This document shows, piece by piece, positions 1-7,375 of a stretch of 24,013 nucleotides of DNA. Source of the stretch: Pontiellaceae bacterium (GTDB lineage Bacteria > Verrucomicrobiota > Kiritimatiellia > Kiritimatiellales > Tichowtungiaceae); NCBI GenBank assembly GCA_025457785.1, contig JALOTS010000065.1, forward strand, positions 1 to 24,013, read 5' to 3'. Made by a program: the position numbers and the translations under genes. A model generated the notes under the pieces. It ran no database searches. It was not told where the DNA came from and was given only the letters and a program-made list of their open reading frames with translations. How positions within the stretch are numbered: position 1 is the stretch's first letter; each line of letters starts with the position of its first letter.

Positions 1-1
1 T

Positions 2-289
2 CTCGGGAAAGCGGAAATCCGCGCCGTTTTCGATATGGGCAAACGGAATAAAGTAGCGGGCTGCATGGTTGTCGAAGGAAAAATCACTTCACGGGCCAGC
101 ATCCGCATTAAACGCGGCAGCGAAATCCTTTACAAAGGAACCATCGGCTCGCTGAGGCGGTTCCAAAGCGATGCCGCCGAAGTGCGCGACGGTCAGGAGT
201 GCGGGATTCGCCCGGACAACTTCTCCGGCTTTGAACAGGGCGACATCATCGAGGCCTACACCATCGAAAAAATCACCCAGAAACTTTAA
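2..289 (+). CDS. infB: Translation initiation factor IF-2, C-terminal fragment
   Basis: The reading frame is open from the window edge and ends at the TAA at 287-289, so only the last 95 residues are present. It begins LGKAEIRAVFDMGKRNKVAGC and ends IIEAYTIEKITQKL. This matches domain IV of IF-2, the beta-barrel that binds the formyl-methionyl end of initiator tRNA; the GKAEIRAVF and VAGC.V.EGKI patterns are typical. The ATG at 35 is internal (Met12 of the fragment), not a start. In the cell IF-2 is a GTPase that brings fMet-tRNA to the 30S subunit and promotes subunit joining. rbfA and truB follow on the same strand, the usual neighbours of infB. The GTPase domain lies left of the window. 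Confidence 0.93.
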   Translation, partial: LGKAEIRAVFDMGKRNKVAGCMVVEGKITSRASIRIKRGSEILYKGTIGSLRRFQSDAAEVRDGQECGIRPDNFSGFEQGDIIEAYTIEKITQKL

Positions 290-400
290 TACGATCCTGA
301 CGGAACGCGGAATGACGGAACAGCGGAACAACCGGATTGGTCTAAATCGATTTGAACGGGACCTCCGGCCATTTGAACAACCTTGACGATTAAAACGAAA

Positions 401-787
401 ATGAGCAGCGCACGCATCATCCGGGTCAACGAATTGCTCAAACGCGAAATCGCGGTGGATATTCCGCGCCTTTTTGCCAACACCTTTTTCGACACCGGAT
501 CGGTCACGGTCACTCACGTTGAGACCGGTTCCGACCTGCGCGACGCCACCGTTTATGTGTCCATTTTCGGCCACGAAGAGACCCGTGACGGCATGATCCG
601 TTTCTTAAACCGGCACCGGCATGAAATTCAGTCGCGCATGAGCAAAAATGTAATTCTGAAATACACGCCCCGTCTCTATTTCAAACTCGACGACTCAATC
701 GAAAGCGGTGACCGCGTTTTGAGTATCCTCTCGCAACTGAATATCCCCGAAGGCGACGAACCGCAGAATAACGAGCCGGAAACATGA
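401..787 (+). CDS. rbfA: Ribosome-binding factor A
   Basis: 128 residues, the usual RbfA size. The protein begins MSSARIIRVNELLKREIA, the normal RbfA N-terminus, and carries the central V..V.......A.VYVS.FG pattern of the KH-like fold, then the R.....LKYTPRLYFKLDDSIE block near the end. RbfA binds the 30S precursor near helix 1 of 16S rRNA and assists late maturation and cold adaptation. I chose the ATG at 401 because family members start here; a TTG at 383 would add six residues. There is no strong ribosome binding site for either. It lies 111 nt after infB and 101 nt before truB, probably in one operon. The C-terminus is acidic (EGDEPQNNEPET), as is common. Confidence 0.93.
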   Translation: MSSARIIRVNELLKREIAVDIPRLFANTFFDTGSVTVTHVETGSDLRDATVYVSIFGHEETRDGMIRFLNRHRHEIQSRMSKNVILKYTPRLYFKLDDSIESGDRVLSILSQLNIPEGDEPQNNEPET

Positions 788-888
788 CTGACTGAAACCG
801 CAAAAGCGCGGGGAATAAAAAAACGCAACACCGTACGGGTTCTTTTTTGCATTCTCTGAGTTCTTTCGCCGTTAATGAATCGATTTTT

Positions 889-1602
889 ATGAAAAAACGC
901 AACTTCCTGCCTGACCCCGACGGACTTCTCCTCATCGACAAACCCCGCGAATGGACCTCTCATGATCTTGTCGCGAAAGTCCGCAACCATTTTCAGCTCA
1001 ACAAAGTGGGCCATGGCGGCACACTCGATCCAAATGCCACCGGACTCGTCATTCTTCTGATTGGACGCGGCACAAGCGCCTCCGCTAAAATCATGGGCAG
1101 CGACAAAACCTATGAAGGCGAAATCCTGCTCGGTGTCGAAACCAGCACGCAGGATGCCGACGGCGAAATTCTTGCCGAAAAAGATCCATCCGGAGTGACC
1201 GAAGAACAGCTCCGCACAGAAATGAAAGCGGCTCTCGGCGATCAGATGCAAATGCCCCCGATGGTCTCCGCCATCAAAATGAACGGAGTTCCGCTTTATA
1301 AACTCGCCCGCAAGGGACAAGACATCGAACGGGAACCGCGCTTTATCCACATTTATCAATTCGCCCTCCGCGAATTCAATTCTCCGCGTCTCACCTTTGA
1401 AGTGCAATCCACCAAAGGCACCTACGTTCGCACCCTCGCGCACGACCTGGGCCGGCGCCTCGGCTGCGGCGCCTGCCTTTCTGAACTGCGCCGAACACAG
1501 TCCGGCCGCTTCAGCCTTTCCAATGCCTGGAAAATGGAAGACATCCTCCTCTGGAATCGCGACGAACTGGCCAAACACATCATCCCGATTCATCAGATTT
1601 AA
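889..1602 (+). CDS. truB: tRNA pseudouridine(55) synthase TruB
   Basis: 237 residues from the ATG at 889, starting MKKRNFLPDPDGLLLIDKPR. The block GHGGTLDPNATGLVILLIGR holds the catalytic Asp at residue 47 in the GTLDP motif. Further family blocks follow: YEGEILLGVETSTQDADGE, the PPMVSAIKMNGVPLYKLARKG loop, STKGTYVRTLAHDLG and the LSELRRTQSGRF substrate-binding segment. It converts U55 in the T-loop of tRNAs to pseudouridine. The protein ends soon after the catalytic domain, so it lacks the C-terminal PUA domain of the 314-residue E. coli enzyme; short forms are common. A TTG at 847 in the same frame would add 14 residues but is not supported by similarity. It is the last gene of the infB-rbfA-truB group. 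Confidence 0.93.
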   Translation: MKKRNFLPDPDGLLLIDKPREWTSHDLVAKVRNHFQLNKVGHGGTLDPNATGLVILLIGRGTSASAKIMGSDKTYEGEILLGVETSTQDADGEILAEKDPSGVTEEQLRTEMKAALGDQMQMPPMVSAIKMNGVPLYKLARKGQDIEREPRFIHIYQFALREFNSPRLTFEVQSTKGTYVRTLAHDLGRRLGCGACLSELRRTQSGRFSLSNAWKMEDILLWNRDELAKHIIPIHQI

Positions 1603-1660
1603 CCTGTATTTTATAACGCGCTCCACAAGAACGAATTATAAATTATACAGCAACCGGAAA

Positions 1661-1692
1661 AAAAGCAGGCGGCTGTGCCGCCGGTTATTTTT
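1661..1692. terminator. Bidirectional intrinsic terminator between truB and the cyclase gene
   Basis: Perfect 6-bp stem GGCGGC (1668-1673) with GCCGCC (1677-1682) and loop TGT, preceded by an A-run (1658-1664) and followed by GGTTATTTTT. The A-run becomes a T-run on the other strand, so it can end both the truB transcript and the opposing cyclase transcript. The cyclase stop codon (1685-1687) is in the T-rich flank. Confidence 0.75.
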
Positions 1693-3688
1693 CCTTCAAT
1701 TCCACTTCACCGGCCCAGTCTTCAGGCAGCGGCTTCCCGCGCAGTTCGGCAAGGTGGTTGAGATAAAAACGGGACGGTCCATCGCTCGGCACCGTCTTCA
1801 GGATGTTGCGGAAGGAATCTTCGGCCCCGTCAAAATCTTTCCGGTGAAACAAATTCAGCGCAGCGGCGAAGGCCTCGTGCAACGAACGCAGCTCCTCTGC
1901 CCGGTCAGGCCGTCCGGCCAGCTCGTAAACACCGACCGATTTTTCGAAACCTTTCAGCCGGAACAGGCCCAGAAAGCGCGCTGTATAACGACCTTCAATG
2001 GCGGAGTATGTTTCCGCCGTCAACAGCACGTTGGTGCCGAGATGTTTGTTCAGCCCTTCCATGCGGGAGGCCAGATTGATGTTTTCGCCGAGGGCGGTAT
2101 AGTCCACTCGAGCCGCGCTGCCGAAGTTACCAACGTTCGCCACGCCGGTGTGGAGACCGATGCGTGTAACGAGCTGTCGTCCGTTCATGAATTGCGGCGG
2201 CTGCGCATGGAAGCGGAGCGCCGCTTCGCAGGCCCGCAGCGCATGGTCGCTTTGCGGATCGGGTGCGTTCCAGAAGGCAAAAATGGCATCGCCGATGTAT
2301 TTGACAATCGTGCCGTCGGTATAATGGATGCACTTCGTGACGGCGGTTTCAAAATAACAGTTCATCTGCCGGGCCAGATCGTCGGAGTCCATGCCCTCGC
2401 TGATTCCGGTAAAATCGGCAATATCGCTGAATAGAATAGTGAGGGTTTGTTTTTTCGCCCCGGGTTTAAGCAGTTCGCGGTTGCTCGAAAACCGTTTCAC
2501 CAGCTTCGGCGAAAGATACAGAGACAGCGTTGCCTGATAGAGCTTGCTCTGAACATGAAGATGGATGGAGTTGTAAATGATGGACCATAGCAGCGCGACC
2601 GGAATCTGCACCGCAATGATAATCAGCCACGGGAACCAGATGAGGTGGTGTTTGAATAGATAATAGACGGCCAGCGTAACCAGAGTCGCAGCGGCGGCCG
2701 CGAATCCCGCCGCCGGCAGCGGGCGGAGTAAAACCAATCCGAATCCCAGCAGAATTCCAGCCAGCAGAATCGTGAGCATCTCTATACTGTGAGACGGACG
2801 AATGAGCCAGTCGCCCCGCAGGAGATTGAGAAGCTGTGTTGCTTGAACGTTCACCGCCGGCTCGAGATTGTTTTTCGAGTACGGCGTATAATACTCATCC
2901 TTGTGTTTTCCGCTAAATTCCGTCTTCAGCGAACCGCCAACGAAGACAACCTTATTACTGAACGCTCCTGCGGGAATCGCATTGGTGTTGATTGCTTTGG
3001 AAAAGCTTTCAAACGGGATCGTTCCCTGCGGTCCATAATAATTCATCCAGCGCGGCTTGGATCTCATGTCTGGATTTTGACAGACAGGCACACCAATCAG
3101 GTGCGCCACTTGCCATGTAAAGCTTGAATACGAGTCCGCCTCCATTTCCCTGGGGACATGGAGATGGCGGCGCACCATGAAATCATCATCGGGGCCGGGT
3201 TGAACAAAGCCCAGCGCCTGCGCCGCTTCAGCAAACAAGTAATACGGCGCGTAGAGGGTCGGAAAGCCGTCTGCTGTAAAAGCATAGTCCGCGCCTAGAA
3301 CCACCTTGCCATTTTCCCTGATAGCTTGGGCAAAACGTTCGTCGCCCTCCGGATGATCAAGATTGGGGCCGGAAAAAATAATATCAAATACGACGGCCCG
3401 GGCGCCATCAGCCGTCAGTCGTTCGAGAAGTTGCGCGTGGAGGCCCCGGTCCCAGGGCCGGTCATAGGGTTGCAGCAATTCCCGGTGGGAATCATCGTCC
3501 AGATAAACCAGAACGGCTTCGTCCGTCCGAATGGCGGAACGGAGAAGGAACAGCAGATTATAACTTTTGTGAAGCAGCGTTGCGCTGAGGGGAAGATACT
3601 CTTTCAACAGGGCGGTGCCGGCAACAGACACCAGCAGGGCTCCCAGCAGCGCAGCGTGACCCACTTGCTTGATTCTGTTTTTAATCAT
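1685..3688 (-). CDS. CHASE2-domain membrane adenylate/guanylate cyclase
   Basis: 667 residues. A membrane anchor near residues 10-30 is followed by a long extracytoplasmic CHASE2 sensor (about 35-295; landmarks YDRPWDRG, ARAVVFDIIFSGPN, NKVVFVGGS). Three close hydrophobic segments (about 303-372) lead to a class III cyclase catalytic domain (about 412-590). In it I see the metal-binding aspartates D422 (FSDIADFT) and D467 (KYIGDAIFAFW), K463, and the transition-state pair N538/R542 (ENINLASRMEG). The catalytic set therefore looks intact, and D529-Y530-T531 suits ATP as substrate. Residues 600-650 look like a short TPR-type helical tail. The product would be cAMP (less likely cGMP) made in the cytoplasm in response to a periplasmic signal. 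The ATG at 3688 is 4 nt past the FecR-gene stop, so the two are cotranscribed and probably translationally coupled. No cAMP receptor is in the window. Confidence 0.92.
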   Translation of the reverse strand: MIKNRIKQVGHAALLGALLVSVAGTALLKEYLPLSATLLHKSYNLLFLLRSAIRTDEAVLVYLDDDSHRELLQPYDRPWDRGLHAQLLERLTADGARAVVFDIIFSGPNLDHPEGDERFAQAIRENGKVVLGADYAFTADGFPTLYAPYYLFAEAAQALGFVQPGPDDDFMVRRHLHVPREMEADSYSSFTWQVAHLIGVPVCQNPDMRSKPRWMNYYGPQGTIPFESFSKAINTNAIPAGAFSNKVVFVGGSLKTEFSGKHKDEYYTPYSKNNLEPAVNVQATQLLNLLRGDWLIRPSHSIEMLTILLAGILLGFGLVLLRPLPAAGFAAAAATLVTLAVYYLFKHHLIWFPWLIIIAVQIPVALLWSIIYNSIHLHVQSKLYQATLSLYLSPKLVKRFSSNRELLKPGAKKQTLTILFSDIADFTGISEGMDSDDLARQMNCYFETAVTKCIHYTDGTIVKYIGDAIFAFWNAPDPQSDHALRACEAALRFHAQPPQFMNGRQLVTRIGLHTGVANVGNFGSAARVDYTALGENINLASRMEGLNKHLGTNVLLTAETYSAIEGRYTARFLGLFRLKGFEKSVGVYELAGRPDRAEELRSLHEAFAAALNLFHRKDFDGAEDSFRNILKTVPSDGPSRFYLNHLAELRGKPLPEDWAGEVELKEK

Positions 3689-3692
3689 CGGG

Positions 3693-6600
3693 TTAAAAAT
3701 TCAGATTGAAATGAAGGGTCGTCATGCGTTCACGCGGTATCTCGTAGTAAAGGTTCAGCGGATTGAGCCGGTAATCCTGATCGGTGAGATTCAACAGACC
3801 CAGCCGAATTTCCGCCCGGCGATGATAAAAGCGATACCCGGCATACAGGTTGAACTGCCAGAAGTCATCACCGGGCATGTTTGAAGAATCCTCCCGATTA
3901 TCCTGCCGGAACCACCGGGCCTCGGACAGGCCGAACAGCCCGGAGGGATGGTTGAAGCAGACGGACAGATTTGCCTGGTGCAGTATGGCCCGGGTGTGTT
4001 GGTTGATTTCGTTAATGCCCGTAAATGTTTGGGGAATATCAATCGCCTGCTGGTCAAGTGAGGCATCGCTGATTTTATAGCGTGCTCCGAACGACCACTC
4101 CTCGCCGACCAGTTGATTCAGTGAAACCGTCACAGAGTCTTCGCGAAAATCCAGTGACTCCCGAGTGTCACTGGGTGAATCGGGGATGGCTGCGGAAGAA
4201 TTTGTGAAGACCCCGACAGTTCGAACGGCTTCCGATTGCAGGATCGTCCCTTCGAAGGTCAGATACGTGCCGGTCTCTTTGAACGCCTGATCGAACGCCG
4301 CGCCCCAGGTTTCGAACTCTGTTCCCGCCGCCAGACCGGCAACCGATTCGGGAATGAGGCTGCGGAACGCCTGATTGAATCCGGCAACCTCCGTAGGCTC
4401 CAGCCGCACACTCGTGTCGTGATAGGCGCCGCCCAGCGAACGGGTATAAGCGCCGCGAATATGGGTATCCGTCTGCGGAGTCCAGATCATGCCGGCCTTG
4501 GGGGAAAGCCGGTCGATCTCTGATTCCGAACCGGTAATCGGCGGCATGTCAATATTGTCCGGGAACCGGAGCCAGTCATAGGCTGCTCCACCCACCAGCA
4601 ACAGAGAGGAGATCGGCTGCCATTGGTCGTAGCCGTACACGCCGGCCCTCTGCACATCGGTTCTGTTCTCCTGGTGCAATACCGTCGAGTTGTATGAGTT
4701 CGTGATGTCCACCGCCGTGTCGGCATTAGCGGCCTGATAGCGGCCTCCGACGATGAGCGTATGATCATGCCCTTGCCAGATTTGCTGAAGCTCGGCACTG
4801 TAAGCATTCAGTTTGCTCTCATAAGCGAGAGGGAATGCCATCGATGATACTTTGTATGGAGTACGCGGAGAGGCGACGGTATAGCGATAAAACAGGAGTT
4901 TCGCATTCGGGTCAATGTAGGAAAAGGTGTCATTCATCCATCCGGCCCAAAACAGCGTGTGTGATTCCGGATTCCATTCGCGGTGATATCCGACGAACAG
5001 GTTGGGATTCTGGGTTTCTTCCGCCCGGAAGGTTGTGCTGGGCGCGGACAGGTTGGTAAGCGAGCCGTCATGATTATAATACTGTGCCACGTCGCCGAAG
5101 TCGCTGTCGTACTTCTGGATCTCAAACATCACGCTGTCCTGCGGGGTCAACTGATCCTTGATCTTGAAGTAAAAGATGCGCTGTTCAAGGTCATTGTTCG
5201 GGCGGGTGCCGTCCTGCCGGCGGTATTCGGCATCAACGGCATAGCTCATCGTTCCGATATTTCCATATTGGGATGCTGTCTGAAACAGATCTCCCTCACT
5301 GTTATAATCTGTACTGGATATCAGGCCCAAATGATTGCCCTCAAACAAGCGCGAGTATTCCTGTTGCGAAACCTGCCGGGACAAATTGTTTGCACCGACG
5401 GGAGCCAGCAGTTGCGACAGCAGCAGTTCGCTGTACCAGGCCGTTTCGTAACGCAAATTAATTCGGTTGGGATCGAGCAGGGCATCATAGCTGTCCGCCA
5501 AAAACCGGTGTGCGGAATAATTCGCGTAATCAAAGGCCACCGCGCGCGATGCTTCGTTTTTCCCCGCATCGTTCATGCCGGCATCCTGATAAATCCGTGC
5601 CAGATTGGCGCTGCGCACGGCGCGATCCTGATCCAGCAGCAGACGGGAGCGGAAGACCTGACGGTTATCATTCAGCTCAATGGATTTTTCCAGATTGCGG
5701 ACAGCGGTGTTGATGTTGTTTTCCTGCTGGTTCATCAAGGCGAGATACAGCCACGCGGTGGGATCGTCCGGATCCAGTTTCCGGGCGAGCGCCAGTTCTT
5801 TTTCTGCACGAAGACTGTCGTGCCGGTTGGCAAACGCTTTGCCCAGATAACTTCGCAGCAGCGCGCGGTTCGGCTCCAGAGTCGCCGCCACCTGCAAATC
5901 CTGCAGGCCGCCATCCTTGTCACCCCGGTAAATTCGAACAAGCCCGCGTCCCAGCCAGGCGTTACCCAGTGAACCGTCCAGCGCGACAGCCTGATCAAAA
6001 AACACTCCGGCCTCGGTAATTTTATTTTGCGCGGCGAGAAGAAATCCCTTCAACGCGAGGGCCTGAGCATTGCGCGGAGATAACTGCAGACTTTTTTCCA
6101 GCGCCGCAAACGCCTCTTCTGTGCGACCGAAGCTGAACTCCAGTTCGGCCAGCCGTTCCCATGCGAAGCCAAAACCCGGAGCCTTCTGCGTGGCGGCACG
6201 TGCGGTACTCCGTGCAGCATCAAGCTGCGAACGCGATTGTAAATAATAGGAACCGGCCAGCGCGAACGAGGCGGTTGACCGCGTCTGGACGGCGGGGGCA
6301 AACGGCTGAAATTTCACGGAAGCGATGACGGTGCGAAGCGCGTTGGCCAACGGGGATTTCCGTGAAGCCAGCAGCGTTTCGGCTTGATTCACCTGGCCGA
6401 CGGACAACAGCAGCTGGGCAAAGTAAACGGTTTCCGCATCGGAAACAGGCGTGCGGCCGGGCGGATACGTTTCCAGCGCGGACGGCAAGTCGCCGACGCG
6501 ATACGCGGCGAGTGAGGCGGCGAGCAGTTCCTTTTCCTCGCCGCTGAAATTCAGTTCGTTCAAATCCAGAACCGCCGGATAATAGAGGCACCATTGAATG

Positions 6601-7199
6601 ATGTTGATGGCGTTAATCACGGCGGTCTTCGCCGGCGCTTTGCCGTGTTCGACTATTCCCTGCTCGCCGGAAACGAGATTGACCGTGCCGGACTCGTTGT
6701 TGAGTTCCACTTCGCCGTCCAGAAGCGTAACGACAGTTTGGCCGTCATCGGCGACAGTCAGGTTGAATTCGGTACCCCGGATTGCGCCCGAAGCCAGCGG
6801 CGTACGGAATTCCATTTCCACCGGGCGCTCGCGGCTGAAAAAATAGGCCCCGCCCTTTTCGAGATGGAGCGCAGGCTGTTTCTCCGGCTGAGACGGCGGC
6901 TGGATTTTCAGTGTCGTCAGTTCGTTGACCCGCAGAACCGTAAGGTCGGACAGGCGCACCGTGGCGCGGCTGCGCAGTCCTGTCCGCAAACGGTCTCCGA
7001 CTTCAAGAATCTCATTTGTCTGCGCGGGCAGCCAGTCCGTTGTTCCGGTACGGACGGTTTCCACCCGGCCTTCAATAGTCAACACAACAGCATCATTTGC
7101 CTTAAAGGCATCCGCGCCGTTCTCGGAAAAGGTGATTGCTGCAACAGATAACAAACAGAAAAACAGCGGTGCGTCCCAGCTAAATTTATTACGTTTCAT
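3693..7199 (-). CDS. Exported FecR-domain/TPR/outer-membrane beta-barrel protein
   Basis: 1168 residues from the ATG at 7199, chosen because GGAG lies 6 nt upstream; a TTG at 7211 would overlap that site. A signal peptide (about 1-32) precedes a FecR domain (about 30-185: VGDRLRTG..SRATVRLSD, then TPLASGAIRGTEFNL and the LLDGEVEL block). A linker with IIQWCLYYPAVLD leads to roughly ten TPR-like helical repeats (about 225-560; for example AFAALEKSLQLSPRNAQALA). The last 550 residues are rich in aromatic/polar alternation and end in TTLHFNLNF, the terminal Phe typical of outer-membrane beta-barrels; I read this part as a TonB-receptor-like barrel without a visible plug. FecR domains carry signals across the periplasm. 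Its partner here is the CHASE2 cyclase immediately downstream rather than an anti-sigma/sigma pair. The substrate or ligand cannot be told. Confidence 0.85.
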   Translation of the reverse strand: MKRNKFSWDAPLFFCLLSVAAITFSENGADAFKANDAVVLTIEGRVETVRTGTTDWLPAQTNEILEVGDRLRTGLRSRATVRLSDLTVLRVNELTTLKIQPPSQPEKQPALHLEKGGAYFFSRERPVEMEFRTPLASGAIRGTEFNLTVADDGQTVVTLLDGEVELNNESGTVNLVSGEQGIVEHGKAPAKTAVINAINIIQWCLYYPAVLDLNELNFSGEEKELLAASLAAYRVGDLPSALETYPPGRTPVSDAETVYFAQLLLSVGQVNQAETLLASRKSPLANALRTVIASVKFQPFAPAVQTRSTASFALAGSYYLQSRSQLDAARSTARAATQKAPGFGFAWERLAELEFSFGRTEEAFAALEKSLQLSPRNAQALALKGFLLAAQNKITEAGVFFDQAVALDGSLGNAWLGRGLVRIYRGDKDGGLQDLQVAATLEPNRALLRSYLGKAFANRHDSLRAEKELALARKLDPDDPTAWLYLALMNQQENNINTAVRNLEKSIELNDNRQVFRSRLLLDQDRAVRSANLARIYQDAGMNDAGKNEASRAVAFDYANYSAHRFLADSYDALLDPNRINLRYETAWYSELLLSQLLAPVGANNLSRQVSQQEYSRLFEGNHLGLISSTDYNSEGDLFQTASQYGNIGTMSYAVDAEYRRQDGTRPNNDLEQRIFYFKIKDQLTPQDSVMFEIQKYDSDFGDVAQYYNHDGSLTNLSAPSTTFRAEETQNPNLFVGYHREWNPESHTLFWAGWMNDTFSYIDPNAKLLFYRYTVASPRTPYKVSSMAFPLAYESKLNAYSAELQQIWQGHDHTLIVGGRYQAANADTAVDITNSYNSTVLHQENRTDVQRAGVYGYDQWQPISSLLLVGGAAYDWLRFPDNIDMPPITGSESEIDRLSPKAGMIWTPQTDTHIRGAYTRSLGGAYHDTSVRLEPTEVAGFNQAFRSLIPESVAGLAAGTEFETWGAAFDQAFKETGTYLTFEGTILQSEAVRTVGVFTNSSAAIPDSPSDTRESLDFREDSVTVSLNQLVGEEWSFGARYKISDASLDQQAIDIPQTFTGINEINQHTRAILHQANLSVCFNHPSGLFGLSEARWFRQDNREDSSNMPGDDFWQFNLYAGYRFYHRRAEIRLGLLNLTDQDYRLNPLNLYYEIPRERMTTLHFNLNF

Positions 7200-7229
7200 A
7201 ATAGACTCCAATCGGCCTCATAGCGATGC

Positions 7230-7257
7230 TTATTACATATTCCCGGCGGCATGACAA
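7230..7257 (-). promoter_or_regulatory. Candidate sigma70-type promoter of the FecR-cyclase operon
   Basis: On the minus strand TTGTCA (7257-7252) and TAATAA (7235-7230) are 16 nt apart, about 30 nt upstream of the FecR ATG. The -35 box matches consensus in 5 of 6 positions and the -10 box in 4 of 6. Prediction by eye only. Confidence 0.4.
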
Positions 7258-7276
7258 GGAGATCGCCAGGCAAAAT

Positions 7277-7304
7277 TTGCCTGTAAAAAGCACGCGATTA
7301 TATT
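7277..7304 (+). promoter_or_regulatory. Candidate promoter of the Ig-like protein gene
   Basis: TTGCCT (7277-7282) and TATATT (7299-7304), 16 nt apart, about 70 nt upstream of the ATG at 7376. It lies in the divergent region shared with the FecR operon. The -10 box is good, the -35 box moderate. Prediction by eye only. Confidence 0.4.
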
Positions 7305-7375
7305 TTTCTTTCCGGCGGGATTCTGCTACAGAGATAGCCGGTTGTTGGACTAATAGAATAAGCAGGAGGCAGATA

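Noticed and set aside
788..888. Possible terminator between rbfA and truB (A-run, CCGTACGG palindrome, T-run)
   Set aside because: The stem is short and the A and T runs are poorly placed; rbfA and truB normally share a transcript.
676..1626. Open frame of 316 codons on the minus strand over rbfA and truB
   Set aside because: It is antisense to two well-supported genes, has low-complexity composition and no recognisable motif; it is a shadow caused by codon bias.
1397..2434. Open frame of 345 codons on the plus strand crossing truB and the cyclase gene
   Set aside because: It runs through the intergenic terminator and two confident genes in other frames; no similarity to any family is apparent.
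4983..5972. Open frame of 329 codons antisense to the FecR gene
   Set aside because: The opposite strand has clear FecR/TPR/barrel features over its whole length.
7226..7375. Upstream extension of the Ig-like protein gene
   Set aside because: The ATG at 7376 has AGGAGG at ideal spacing and starts a signal peptide; the extension would bury the signal and cover the promoter region.
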